Shown here: in pieces, positions 1 to 7,610 of the stretch
How positions within the stretch are numbered: position 1 is the stretch's first letter
Layout of the letters: every line of letters begins with the position of its first letter
Program-made: the position numbers and the translations under genes
From: Zygnema cylindricum
Lineage: Eukaryota; Streptophyta; Zygnematophyceae; Zygnematales; Zygnemataceae
Assembly (NCBI GenBank): GCA_037447655.1
Contig: JBBHKE010003567.1
Span: 1-15,307, forward strand
Direction: 5' to 3'
DNA length: 15,307 bases
The notes under the pieces: model-generated
What the model was told of the DNA's origin: nothing
Database searches by the model: none
Seen by the model: only the letters and a program-made list of their open reading frames with translations

Positions 1-88
1 ATTGTCATATTTCGTGCAAACTTTGAAAATCTGGTTATATTGTCCAATCAGGGAGACACTCAAATAATTTTTCGCTTGTTTCTTGCAG
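1..88 (+). other. Probable intron 3' end upstream of first visible exon
   Basis: This short AT-rich stretch ends in a pyrimidine-rich run followed by CAG at 86-88 (cttgtttcttgcag), which is a good 3' splice site. It is therefore read as the tail of an intron, and the gene must begin upstream of the window. No coding signal was seen in it. Confidence 0.55.
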
Positions 89-444
89 ATTCTTTCTTAC
101 AAACAAGGAGCTCGGGCTTACAATAGTTTCATGTGAAGGAATGTCTCCAGATGTCACTTCGATTGAACTTTTTAATTCTTGTGAAAACGAAAATGTCCTT
201 GAAATAGGGCAAAGAGTGTTATTACTAGGGCATTTGGATACCGATGGAAAGAAATACACGACACAGTTTGCTTGGAGTCGAATCAATGGAGTTGGCGAAA
301 AACATCTCACATTTCTCACAAAATATAAGAGGACCTCAAATAAATGGGCATCGGGAACCGCTGGATTCGACTCATTGGGAAACCTTAAGCTGGTTGTCTG
401 TCAACCTCCTGGATCGGCCGGAAGAAATGTTTCCATCTCCTCAG
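89..444 (+). CDS. Exon A of unrecognised multi-exon gene (beta-rich segment)
   Basis: Function is not recognised. The frame opens directly after the acceptor CAG at 86-88. Base 89 completes a codon begun in an upstream exon (entry phase 2). About 118 codons follow, starting FFLTNKELGLTIVS, with no stop. The ATG at 141 is internal to this frame, so it is probably not the true start. The segment has alternating hydrophobic and polar stretches (RVLLLGHLD, LTFLTKY, LGNLKLVVCQP) that suggest a beta-rich folded domain. The exon ends at CAG|GTAGAT with one codon base left over (phase 1), which matches the acceptor at 1616. The same CAG|GTAGAT donor closes the next exon. Unspliced, the frame would stop 38 bases later. 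Being part of the same gene as the downstream exons is inferred from phase and strand. Confidence 0.6.
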
Positions 445-545
445 GTAGATATAACAACCTGTTAGCCATAGGTTTGAGATAACCTGATCTATTACAGGAT
501 TTTTTTTGCTATGCCATTTACGACCAAGCTTTCACCTTTGGCACG

Positions 546-689
546 CTGGATATTTTAGTAATTATACTGGTGGAAAATATTAAATATTCAAGTTTCTATC
601 GGATTCAATATGGTGCACTGGATATTTTAGTAATTATACTGGTGGAAAATATTAAATATTCGAGATTCTATCGGATTCAATATGGTTAT
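546..689 (+). repeat. 72-bp tandem duplication
   Basis: Copy 1 (546-617) and copy 2 (618-689) both begin ctggatattttag and contain tatcggattcaatatgg. They are offset by exactly 72 bp. Internal differences are very few (ttcaagtttc versus ttcgagattc), so the duplication is recent relative to the other intronic repeats here. Confidence 0.9.
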
Positions 690-928
690 TTAATCGTATT
701 TTCTATGACAGAAAACGACGAATGAAATGACATAGCATTTCTAGAGTTTTTTAGTGCATTACATAATTGTCTCAACAGAAGGTATGGCGTCAGATATTTC
801 TCAATTGCAGCAATGTCTAGCAAGTATAATCTCCTAGCGCCAAAAAGATGTGAGGATGGTCTCCTTAAGATCATAGGTTTAATGTGAGAAAATAATGGGA
901 AACTCTATACTGTGTTCCCGTACAGTCC

Positions 929-970
929 GCGTCCTATACGGGTTTTTTTGCGTAATACGCGTATAGAACG
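929..970. other. GC-richer imperfect hairpin in the intron
   Basis: The arm cgtcctatacg (930-940) pairs with cgtatagaacg (960-970) with one mismatch. The loop holds a T7 run and an 11-base palindrome, gcgtaatacgc (950-960). It stands out in an AT-rich intron. No known RNA family was recognised, so function is unknown. Confidence 0.45.
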
Positions 971-1348
971 GGGTAACAAAATGTAACGTTTCCAATTGTT
1001 TTCACATATTATAGCCTATACTTAAGACTACATGGCATGTGACCCATTTCAATTTGCACATTTTTGATGGAAACATTCGTATGCTTTTTGTAGATGTTAC
1101 AAGTACCAGAATTTATACTTGAATGCATCCATTTTACCAGAAAATGGATACATTCTCTTACATGAACTTTTCAATTTCAATATTTAACCAATACCTGTAC
1201 TTCATTTTTTCTCCTTGGACTGCTTGTCAGATAAGAGAAATTTTAAAACATAGTATTCAAAGGACTGTCCAAACATCAACTAATCCAACAGCATCTAGCC
1301 TGTTGAGCTTGTAAAGCACATTGTCTTTTTTCCGGATAATAATAGAAC

Positions 1349-1606
1349 ATCAAAGTTCTAATTTTTATAAAGGGTAACAAAAAGTTCAACAAGGCTTTCC
1401 TAAAGTAGTAATACAATATCAAGGCCTAATTTTTATCAAAGGGCAATAATAAATTGATCAACAGTATGAAATCAAGTTCTAATATGCATCAAGTCTAATA
1501 TTTGTCTAAGGAGCTTATTAAGGGCTTTTCAAGGTAAAAATTATACATGGAAGTCTGATATTTATCATTCTAATATTTTTTAAGGTTAATAATAAGCTTA
1601 TCAAGG
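1349..1606 (+). repeat. Degenerate AT-rich tandem array
   Basis: About four diverged units share the core atcaagttctaatttttat followed by aaaggg/aagg and a short AT spacer. Units start near 1349, 1418, 1471 and 1549, so unit length varies from roughly 50 to 80 bp. The array ends some ten bases before the proposed 3' splice site at 1616. Confidence 0.6.
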
Positions 1607-1616
1607 GTGGGTGTAG

Positions 1617-3406
1617 GTACGAATGGCATCGACCAGCAGGTAGGTGTTCGTATCGAGGCAATATTATTGTGGCTCAAAGAAAATGGAGTCAGAGATTTTA
1701 ACCACTTGCCTACCAACGATTTACCGGAAGAGATAAAAACTGCCAACAATTCTTCATCATATGAAATGCCCGTGGAACCAAATATCCATTTTCGAATTCA
1801 AGGCACAGAAGCAACTCCTTCACCAACTTCTTTACCAACCCCTTTACCAGAGTTGACTGCAACTGATGTTCCTTTCGAGGTAGGAAAGGAATCGCAAGGA
1901 ATTTCTTTGGCAATATTGGAAGGAGGAGGAAGGTTATACAGCACCTCATTATCCCAAAGGGGTGAGCCATCCTCTCCACGAGAAGTTGTAATAAACAAGG
2001 ATTTTCTATCAAAAAAGGTCTCCTCCACAGGTGACACGATTATTGCAGAAACTGAAAGGAGTGAAGGAAATATTCAAAAAGCAGAAGAAGAAAGTACAAT
2101 CCAAGTTAGAGAAGTCAACGAAAGTCAAACTGAAAAAACGGGTGAAAATAACGTGCTGGATATTCAGGAGGGACAGATTGCCCTACCACATTTAGAGAAT
2201 TCTGATATCGACAAAACCGATCAATCAATGAGAGTGAAAACAGCGAACAAATTAGGGTTGACTGCTTCCCTGGAGCCAAATGAGGTTACGAAACGTATTG
2301 AGGGTTATGGAAATATGAGCCATTTACCACGACAGTCAGGGCAGATAACACAGAAATCAAGCAAAGAACCTAAAAGTGGTGTATTATTGCCCATTTTTTT
2401 TCCAATGCACCTTAAACCTTCACCCATAATAACTGGTTCTGGTCAATCTGACAAGAGTTCTCGAGTTAAGGAGACAAATTCTCAAGTAAAGAAAACAAAT
2501 TCGCAAGTTAAGGAAACAACTCAGTCTGTTACAGCAGCAATTTGCAATGCAGAAGATTCTCATTCCAAAACAGAAAAATCTCTAGCTAATGAAGAGATTC
2601 TAAGTGATTCGTCTCTACAGACAACTATACCGGAGTTAAAGGGAAGCTCAACTTTTTCCACAATTGTATCTAATTCTGAGGCTGGCGATTCGGAAAGTAA
2701 TTCATCTAGTTATCTCTTACGAGACCCATTAGCAAAACAAAATAGTGACTCGCCCCTTACCTCAACCCCTTCAAGTGGGCTTGTATCTGAAAAAGAGTCA
2801 AATGGAAATTTCATTTTTTCCACAATTGTGTTGAATTCTGAGGCTGTAAACCCATTAGAAAAAAAGGCCAATGACTCGCCTAAGACCTCAATCCATTCAA
2901 CTAAGCCTTCAATAAAGCTTGTAATTGAAAACCATGTAACTGAAGACCAAGAGAGTCCCAATACGTCTCCTCTATCTGCAGAAACTGTACAAGGAGAAAA
3001 TTCAGAAACGCAGCAAATCGAACAGACTTTAGACTCCCAAGAGTTGAAAAAGAGGATTGAGGGCTATGGCAATGTCAGTCGGTCTCCTAAGCCGCGATTT
3101 GAGAGACCAGGAAGACTTAGGTCTTTTCAAGATGCAACACCTCCTACAGGAGGAAGTAATGCAAGTAGTTCAAGACCAGGTGGACTTCTCCGTCTTGTTT
3201 CTACACCATATAATGCAGTAGTTGATATAGGACTAGATCTTGGAGAAGCTGTTCTAGATATTGGAGCAAGTGTAGTGCACACAGGTACAGTTGTGGTACA
3301 AACAGGTGTATCAGCAATCGGTTTGGGTCCACGAAAACCGGAGGTTGACGAACATGGAGTCCCATTGCAGCAGATTCGAGCCATCGAACAAAAGAAAAAA
3401 GAACAG
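1617..3406 (+). CDS. Exon B: long Ser/Thr/Glu-rich region with internal duplications
   Basis: This is the largest open frame, 596 codons after the two bases completing a Gly codon. The family is not recognised. It starts TNGIDQQVGVRIEAILLWLKENG, which looks like a short folded helix. Most of the rest is rich in S, T, E, N and P and is probably disordered. Numbering from Thr1 at base 1619: a KRIEGYGN motif occurs near residues 225 and 479; a seven-residue repeat (VKETNSQ, VKKTNSQ, VKETTQS) lies at about 283-303; FSTIVxNSEA recurs 54 residues apart (from 346 and 400). Residues 536-571 hold a Gly-punctuated heptad series (DIGASVV, HTGTVVV, QTGVSAI). The exon ends in a charged run, RAIEQKKKEQ, at CAG|GTAGAT (phase 0). 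Without splicing the frame would stop three codons later. A GTG at 1607 is the first start-like codon of the bare frame, but an acceptor at 1616 makes better eukaryotic sense. Confidence 0.75.
2459..2527 (+). repeat. 21-bp coding tandem repeat (three copies)
   Basis: Three in-frame copies start at 2465, 2486 and 2507, each beginning GTT/GTA-AAG. They encode VKETNSQ, VKKTNSQ and VKETTQS. The exact 21-base period in frame is a sign of replication slippage kept by coding constraint. Confidence 0.85.
2646..2930 (+). repeat. Coding duplication, 162-bp offset
   Basis: The DNA at 2650-2790 is repeated, diverged, at 2812-2930. Both copies carry ttttttccacaattgt followed by aattctgaggctg, then a DSPxTS-coding segment. 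The offset of 162 bp is 54 codons, so the frame is kept. The second copy has lost a stretch of about 14 codons after NSEA and ends with LVIE where the first ends with LVSE. Confidence 0.75.
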
Positions 3407-3850
3407 GTAGATCTATAGCTTTCAACAGTATGATTGTCATAAAAAGGTTAACAAACAATACAGGGCAGGAAAATGTACTGGAGGAAGTCAAACAAAATCA
3501 TGGGACAGGAACAAGGTGTACAATAAATCCCTATGCCAAATTGCAAACTTGAACAGGACTGTCGTTTGGATATGACTTACTTGGCAGCTCAGAATTCATA
3601 ATTTTTTTTTATGTTTTTAAATCCGAGTGTTTTTCAATTATCATTTGTAAACATAAAAGGGATCATTAACCTGATGTGTCGGCATTCCATTGAATGACGT
3701 CTAGTTAAATCAGTACATTTGCCGGGGTCAAACAAATTGGGGTGCATTCGACATTCAACGACAAGCTCATTAACAGAGAAATGTTTAAATGCTTTTGTTT
3801 CAGACAAGCTTACTAACTTTGAAATGTTAAAATGCTTGGTTTTTCTGCAG
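3407..3850 (+). other. Proposed intron of 444 bp
   Basis: The donor is CAG|GTAGAT and the acceptor is ggtttttctgcag at 3838-3850, with a good pyrimidine tract. Both exon ends are phase 0. An alternative acceptor (gcttttgtttcag, ending 3803) is also strong but would shift the frame, so it was not chosen. Several in-frame stops just after the donor and before base 3698 support a non-coding interval. Confidence 0.6.
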
Positions 3851-4821
3851 AAGGAGGGAGAGAGAAGAAATGACGCATATAAATCAGCATCAAAGTCTCT
3901 TTTTACAATAGAACCACGCTTAAATGGTGGTGCTATAACAACTTTGGAGAATGATGAGGAAGAGAAAACTTTTGAGAAAGATGATCACAAATCAAGCGTT
4001 GTATGTGAAGATAATGATATAGTGACAGAAAAGAAGAGCGAGGACAGCCAAGCAGAAAATTTTATATTCAAGGGGTTGGAGGAAACAGGGCAGATAACAA
4101 CGCATGAAAAAAATGGTGATTTTTGTAGTGGAGATAAAGATGAGACGAGAAATATATCAGTGAATGTGACTTCTGGTCAAGATGATCATCTGCAGTTTGA
4201 GGAAAAAAATGTTGTTTATATTTGCAGCAATATCACATCTCCAGAAACCAAACCCCCAAACAAGTCAGATGAGGAGCTTTCAAAAATAGAACCTGTGGAA
4301 ATTAAAAAAAACATTGGGACACCTCTACCTTTCAAAAGGCGGAATGAAGAGGAATTTGGGATAGAGGAATTTAACGATTTTTCTGAAAATAAAGATCACA
4401 AGACGACTGGTGAAACACCATCTAGGACCTCATCAAACACTTCGGTATTCTCCCTTAGCTCGAACTTCATATTTACTACGGAACCAGACGATGATGAGGA
4501 TTTGCAAATTGACGACTGGGAGGATGATTCTCAAACTTTTCAACAAGAGGAGAAGGATGTTTGGAAGAATAGTCCAATTGAAAGTAATAATTTTGGTTAT
4601 TTAGGTCCCTTTGATGAAAGTACAAACCAGGGTCATTCACTAAACAAAGAAATGGCATTTATCGAGTCTTCCCAAGTTAAGGAGAATCATGAACCTGTAG
4701 AGAGAAGACGGCGAGTTACCTTCAAAGAAAACTACGAGAATGAAGGAAATGAGAAGATCCCTGGCTCTTCAACAGACCTGACTGAGCTTCAAACAGTACT
4801 TCAAGACCAAAAAAAACCAAT
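3851..4821 (+). CDS. Exon C: acidic, charged region with RVTF motif
   Basis: 323 codons plus two bases, open throughout. Read from the acceptor at 3850 it begins KEGERRNDAYKSASKSLF, which extends the charged helix (EQKKKEQ) ending exon B. The composition is strongly acidic (E, D, N, K). An aspartate-rich patch (PDDDEDLQIDDWEDD) lies at about residues 212-226 of the exon. Further on, ERRRRVTFKEN includes RVTF at bases 4712-4723. This fits the RVxF pattern known to dock protein phosphatase 1, though short motifs like this occur by chance. The exon ends AT|GTAAGT, a strong donor whose bases form the frame's stop when unspliced. Function is unknown. A scaffold or regulatory protein is only a guess. 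Confidence 0.72.
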
Positions 4822-5579
4822 GTAAGTTTTTTCTAAAAAAAAAGGGTTCCATTTGAACCTGCTTTTGCGCCTCTTGTGAGTTCCTTCCCCATAGACTGTT
4901 TAAAGAATCAAGGTTCCTTAGGATATTATATCGAGCATTCACATTCCTCCATATGTTTTCGTTGTTTGCATGGTCGACCTATGTCCACGTTGGTTTCAAA
5001 CTTATTTTTTTGAATTCCTTCACTCAATTTTTGTAATCAGCACAAAAGTTCATTACGTCAATGCATGGAAGCTTTGGCGTACCGAGTCCAAAAGTTTATT
5101 CCAGTCTTAAAAAGAAAACAAGGTTGTTGAATTGTCTTTTTTCGAAAAATAGGTCATAAAAAACTGAGCCAAAATGACCTATTTAGCTCATTATGATTTT
5201 TTAGAAAGCGATATAGCTTGTTAACGGATAATTCTTTTGCAAACAAAATGAGCTTAAATGGCCACAATGTACTCTTTTGATAGTCAACCCGTATTCTTTG
5301 TATTAGGGTCGACAATTAGGTCAAAAAGTTGTATGTCAGTCATCTTGTTATGAAATTTTTTTTATATCACAAGCCAAACCAGGCTCATATAACTGAAACA
5401 GAAACTGAAACAAGAAGTACAAGGGTAATTTCTATGCTGCAAGAGCAAATTTGACTGTTCGAAATCTCTCAGAAAGGGGGAGAGAGAAAGGAAGAGGGAG
5501 GGAGAGGGAGAGAGAAAAAGGAGAGAGAGGGAGAGAGAGAGACTAAAAGGTCTTTTAACTTTTTCTATCCATGTTTCAG
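4822..5579 (+). other. Proposed intron of 758 bp
   Basis: Bounded by a strong donor GTAAGT and the acceptor cttttaactttttctatccatgtttcag ending at 5579. Exon C leaves two codon bases (AT) and base 5580 (C) completes an Ile codon, so the phases agree. The intron contains a 9-bp perfect hairpin (ataggtcat at 5149-5157 with atgacctat at 5174-5182) and a purine GA tract close to the acceptor. No gene was seen inside. Confidence 0.65.
5471..5543 (+). repeat. Purine (GA/GGA) low-complexity tract
   Basis: About 73 almost uninterrupted purines, mainly GA and GGGA units, 36 bases upstream of the next exon. Its sequence is broadly complementary, including the GGG interruptions, to the CT tract on the other side of that exon. 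Confidence 0.9.
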
Positions 5580-5783
5580 CCCAGGAAGGCAAGCGAAACC
5601 TCACCAAATGGACTTCGAAAACCTCACCAAGTCATTTGACGGTCTCATCAGAGCAACTGACACCCTTGGAAGAATGGTTCAAGATCAATCAAGAGGAGGA
5701 AGTGTTTCTCCAATGGGGAAATCGAAAACCGCGTTGAAGTCCAATAAATACGGTCAACTAACAATAGGATCCTCATCTGCAAG
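5580..5783 (+). CDS. Exon D: small exon between GA and CT tracts
   Basis: A 204-base exon. After the shared Ile codon it reads PGRQAKPHQMDFENLTKS and continues FDGLIRATDTLGRMVQDQ, then a basic Ser-rich tail ending SSA plus two bases (AG). It enters and leaves in phase 2. The FENLTKSFDGLIRATDTLGRMVQD part looks like an amphipathic helix. Limits are the acceptor TTTCAG (5574-5579) and the donor AAG|GTACAA at 5784. If the donor were not used, the frame would run through the CT repeat as a Leu-Ser dipeptide tract and stop at 5937. The ATG at 5608 could serve as a start only if exon C is not joined here. Confidence 0.65.
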
Positions 5784-5786
5784 GTA

Positions 5787-5790
<4 letters not shown>

Positions 5791-5881
<91 letters not shown>

Positions 5882-5927
5882 TCTCTCTCCCTCTCTCTCT
5901 CCCTCTCTCCCACTCTCCCTCCCTCCC
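5791..5927 (+). repeat. (CT)n microsatellite, pure then interrupted
   Basis: Pure CT runs from 5791 to 5877 (about 43 units). It is followed by CT blocks broken by CCC and a CCCTCCCTCCC end. Its start lies only seven bases after the exon D donor. A tract this long and pure should be highly variable in length. Confidence 0.97.
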
Positions 5928-6057
5928 GAAATTTTAATTTATATGACAAGAAAGACATGATAGATATTCTACAGTGGCTCTCTACAACGAATAATTTGGA
6001 TTTTTTTCAAAACATTGCTTATTAGTTTATGTTAGCAATTACATGTCTATGGTTTAG

Positions 6058-6130
6058 GTACTTGAACAGCTACAAAAACTTCAATAACTATGTAAAATAC
6101 AACAATAATGTACTTAATCAACATTTGTGA
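6058..6130 (+). CDS. Alternative short terminal exon (weak)
   Basis: After ctatggtttag at 6047-6057, a phase-2-compatible frame encodes RYLNSYKNFNNYVKYNNN and six more residues before TGA at 6128-6130. Asn/Tyr-rich content could simply reflect AT-rich noncoding DNA. It is an alternative to the exon proposed at 6936, and at most one of them would follow exon D in a given transcript. Confidence 0.2.
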
Positions 6131-6312
6131 TGGGACCAGGAAACTTGGAGCTTGCACAAATGATTACTCCCAATTATGCCGAAACTTAAAATTTCAAAAT
6201 CATGAACTAAATTTTGCACATTTCAACTACTTGAAGTTCCCATTTCACTTTTGTTTTGTTGAAAAGGTTGTGGAAGGGGATGCCTTCATACTTGTTACCG
6301 CAGGAATTTTTT

Positions 6313-6945
6313 GTGTCTCCTTAACTGTTTCCGAATCTCGAATGTGATCTTTTGAAAATTGGTTTTCTTGAATGGTTCATGTCTTGAAAAGAGATACCAA
6401 AAAGAAGCAATCAATTCTTTGTCTTTTCCTTCTCCTTCTCCTTCGCCTTCACCTTGTCCTTCTCCCTCTTCTTCGCCCTCTTCCTTCGCCTTCTTCCTTT
6501 GAGTCACCTTACACTTCCAATCCAATAACCTGAAATTTTTCAAATATCATCTTTTGGAATTTGGTTTTTCTTAATGGCTTTGGCAAGAGGTACCAGAAAG
6601 TACTAATCAATTCTTCTCGTTCTCCTACTCCTTCTCCCTCTTCTTCTCCCGTTCCCTTCTTCTTCTTTCTTTATGTGTCTCCTCACAATATTTTTAACCA
6701 ATAGTTAGAAATTTTCCATACGTATCTTCTGAAATTTGGTTTTGATAAACGGTTCAGGTCTTGGCAGGAGATACAAGAAAAAAATATCAATTATGTGTGT
6801 CTCCTGACATTGTTTCAATTCAATAACCTGAAATTTCTCAAATGTAATCTTTTGAAGCCTGAAATTTCCCAATGTAATCTTTTGACATTTGGTATTTTTT
6901 TAATGGTTCAGATCTTGGCAAGAGATACCAGAAAGCAATAATCAG
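6313..6945 (+). repeat. Degenerate minisatellite array with CTT-rich tracts
   Basis: About four diverged copies of a 120-190 bp unit. Each has a tgtgtctcct-like start, then aataacctgaaattt, then atcttttgaaatttggttttt, then atggttcaggtcttggcaagagatacc, then agaaag and atcaatt. The first two copies carry CTTCTC/CTTCGC-rich pyrimidine tracts (6413-6498 and 6607-6671) that the last copies lack. An internal duplication of cctgaaattt...aatcttttga is present near 6827-6888. The array ends inside the proposed last exon's acceptor. Confidence 0.75.
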
Positions 6946-7176
6946 TTTGTACGGAATTCGGGAACACCAACATTGGAGCAAGAGGCTGAATGGTTGTGGT
7001 TGGAGGCCACAAACATATCTGGATTAAAAAATGGCAAAAAAATAAAAGAAGGCGACGATACAAATGAAATTGCAAATAAAATTTCGCAAACGAGGCCCAA
7101 AAAAAACAACCAAAAACAAACGTTGGTACATACATTGCAACTGTCGCCAAAGCAATCGCCTCGTGGAATTTTTTAA
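6936..7176 (+). CDS. Candidate terminal exon E of the same gene
   Basis: After the AG at 6934-6935 the frame, in the phase left by exon D, reads S-NNQFVRNSGTPTLEQEAEW, then LWLEATNISGLKNG, and ends SPKQSPRGIF with TAA at 7174-7176. The mixed charged and polar composition looks more like the other exons than like random AT-rich sequence. Weak points: the acceptor has almost no pyrimidine tract and lies in the last unit of a minisatellite, and no AATAAA was noticed close downstream. The residues before Thr-Pro-Thr-Leu could come from the repeat. Confidence 0.4.
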
Positions 7177-7208
7177 ATCTCCAAAGGTTCGTAATGGGGA
7201 CAATGAAG

Positions 7209-7610
7209 GTAATGGAACAACATCAAGCATTTGTATTATACATTTTTATTGTACATGAAGCAACGGGAGATGGGAGGGAAGGAGAGGGTTAACACTTAGG
7301 TTAAGAATATGATAGAGTTATCCATTTCTAGGTTTGTCAAAATTCGGGTAAACATCAAGCATTTGTACCATACATGAAGCAATGGGAGGGAGATGGGAGG
7401 GAAAGAAGAGGATTAAAATTTAGGTTAAGTATATAATAGAGTTATCCATTGCTAGGTTTGTCAAAATCGGGGAAAGTACAGGTAATGAAACAACATCAAG
7501 CGTTTGTGTTCTATATAAGGCAATGAAAGATGCGAGGGAAAAAAAAAGGGATTATATTTTAGGTTAAGAATATGATAGATTTATCCTTTTCGAAGTTTGT
7601 TAAAATAATT
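7209..7610 (+). repeat. Three-copy minisatellite, about 130-140 bp units
   Basis: Units start near 7209, 7351 and 7480. Shared blocks are ggtaatg(g/a)aacaacatcaagc, atttgt plus tacatgaagcaa, gggagatgggagggaa, ttaggttaagaatatgatag and agttatccatt followed by aggtttgtcaaaat. The third copy is the most diverged and ends around 7610. No coding potential is evident. Confidence 0.85.

Larger units (their letters stand above)
445..1616 (+). other. Proposed intron of 1,172 bp
   Basis: Runs from GTAGAT to gtgtag|GT. It contains no convincing exon: a short + frame at 1123-1314 looks like random AT-rich sequence. It does contain a 72-bp tandem duplication, a GC-richer hairpin near 930-970 and a degenerate AT-rich tandem array before the 3' end. 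Other AGs near the end (1584, 1596, 1605, 1639) would not keep a phase-1 junction. The AG at 1615-1616 does, which is why it was chosen. Confidence 0.45.
5784..6935 (+). other. Proposed last intron, boundaries uncertain
   Basis: The donor GTACAA is acceptable. Two phase-compatible acceptors were found. One ends at 6057 (gtttag) and opens only 24 codons plus a stop (6058-6130). The other ends at 6935 (accagaaag), has a poor pyrimidine tract, but opens a more protein-like frame of 79 residues. The interval holds the CT microsatellite and a degenerate minisatellite array. Confidence 0.35.

Noticed and set aside
3719-3850. Extending exon C upstream to base 3719
   Set aside because: The start would be TTG. 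A strong acceptor at 3850 in the matching phase gives a better exon start.
5773-5958. Minus-strand frame encoding an Arg-Glu dipeptide run
   Set aside because: It is the reverse reading of the CT microsatellite and has no independent coding sign.
6236-6347. Alternative exon after ttgttgaaaag (VVEGDAFILVTAGIF)
   Set aside because: Wrong phase for joining to exon D, and its 3' part is the first unit of the minisatellite array.
6295-6543. Minus-strand frame with a Glu/Gly-rich stretch
   Set aside because: It arises from the CTTCTC pyrimidine tract inside the minisatellite; composition is explained by the repeat.
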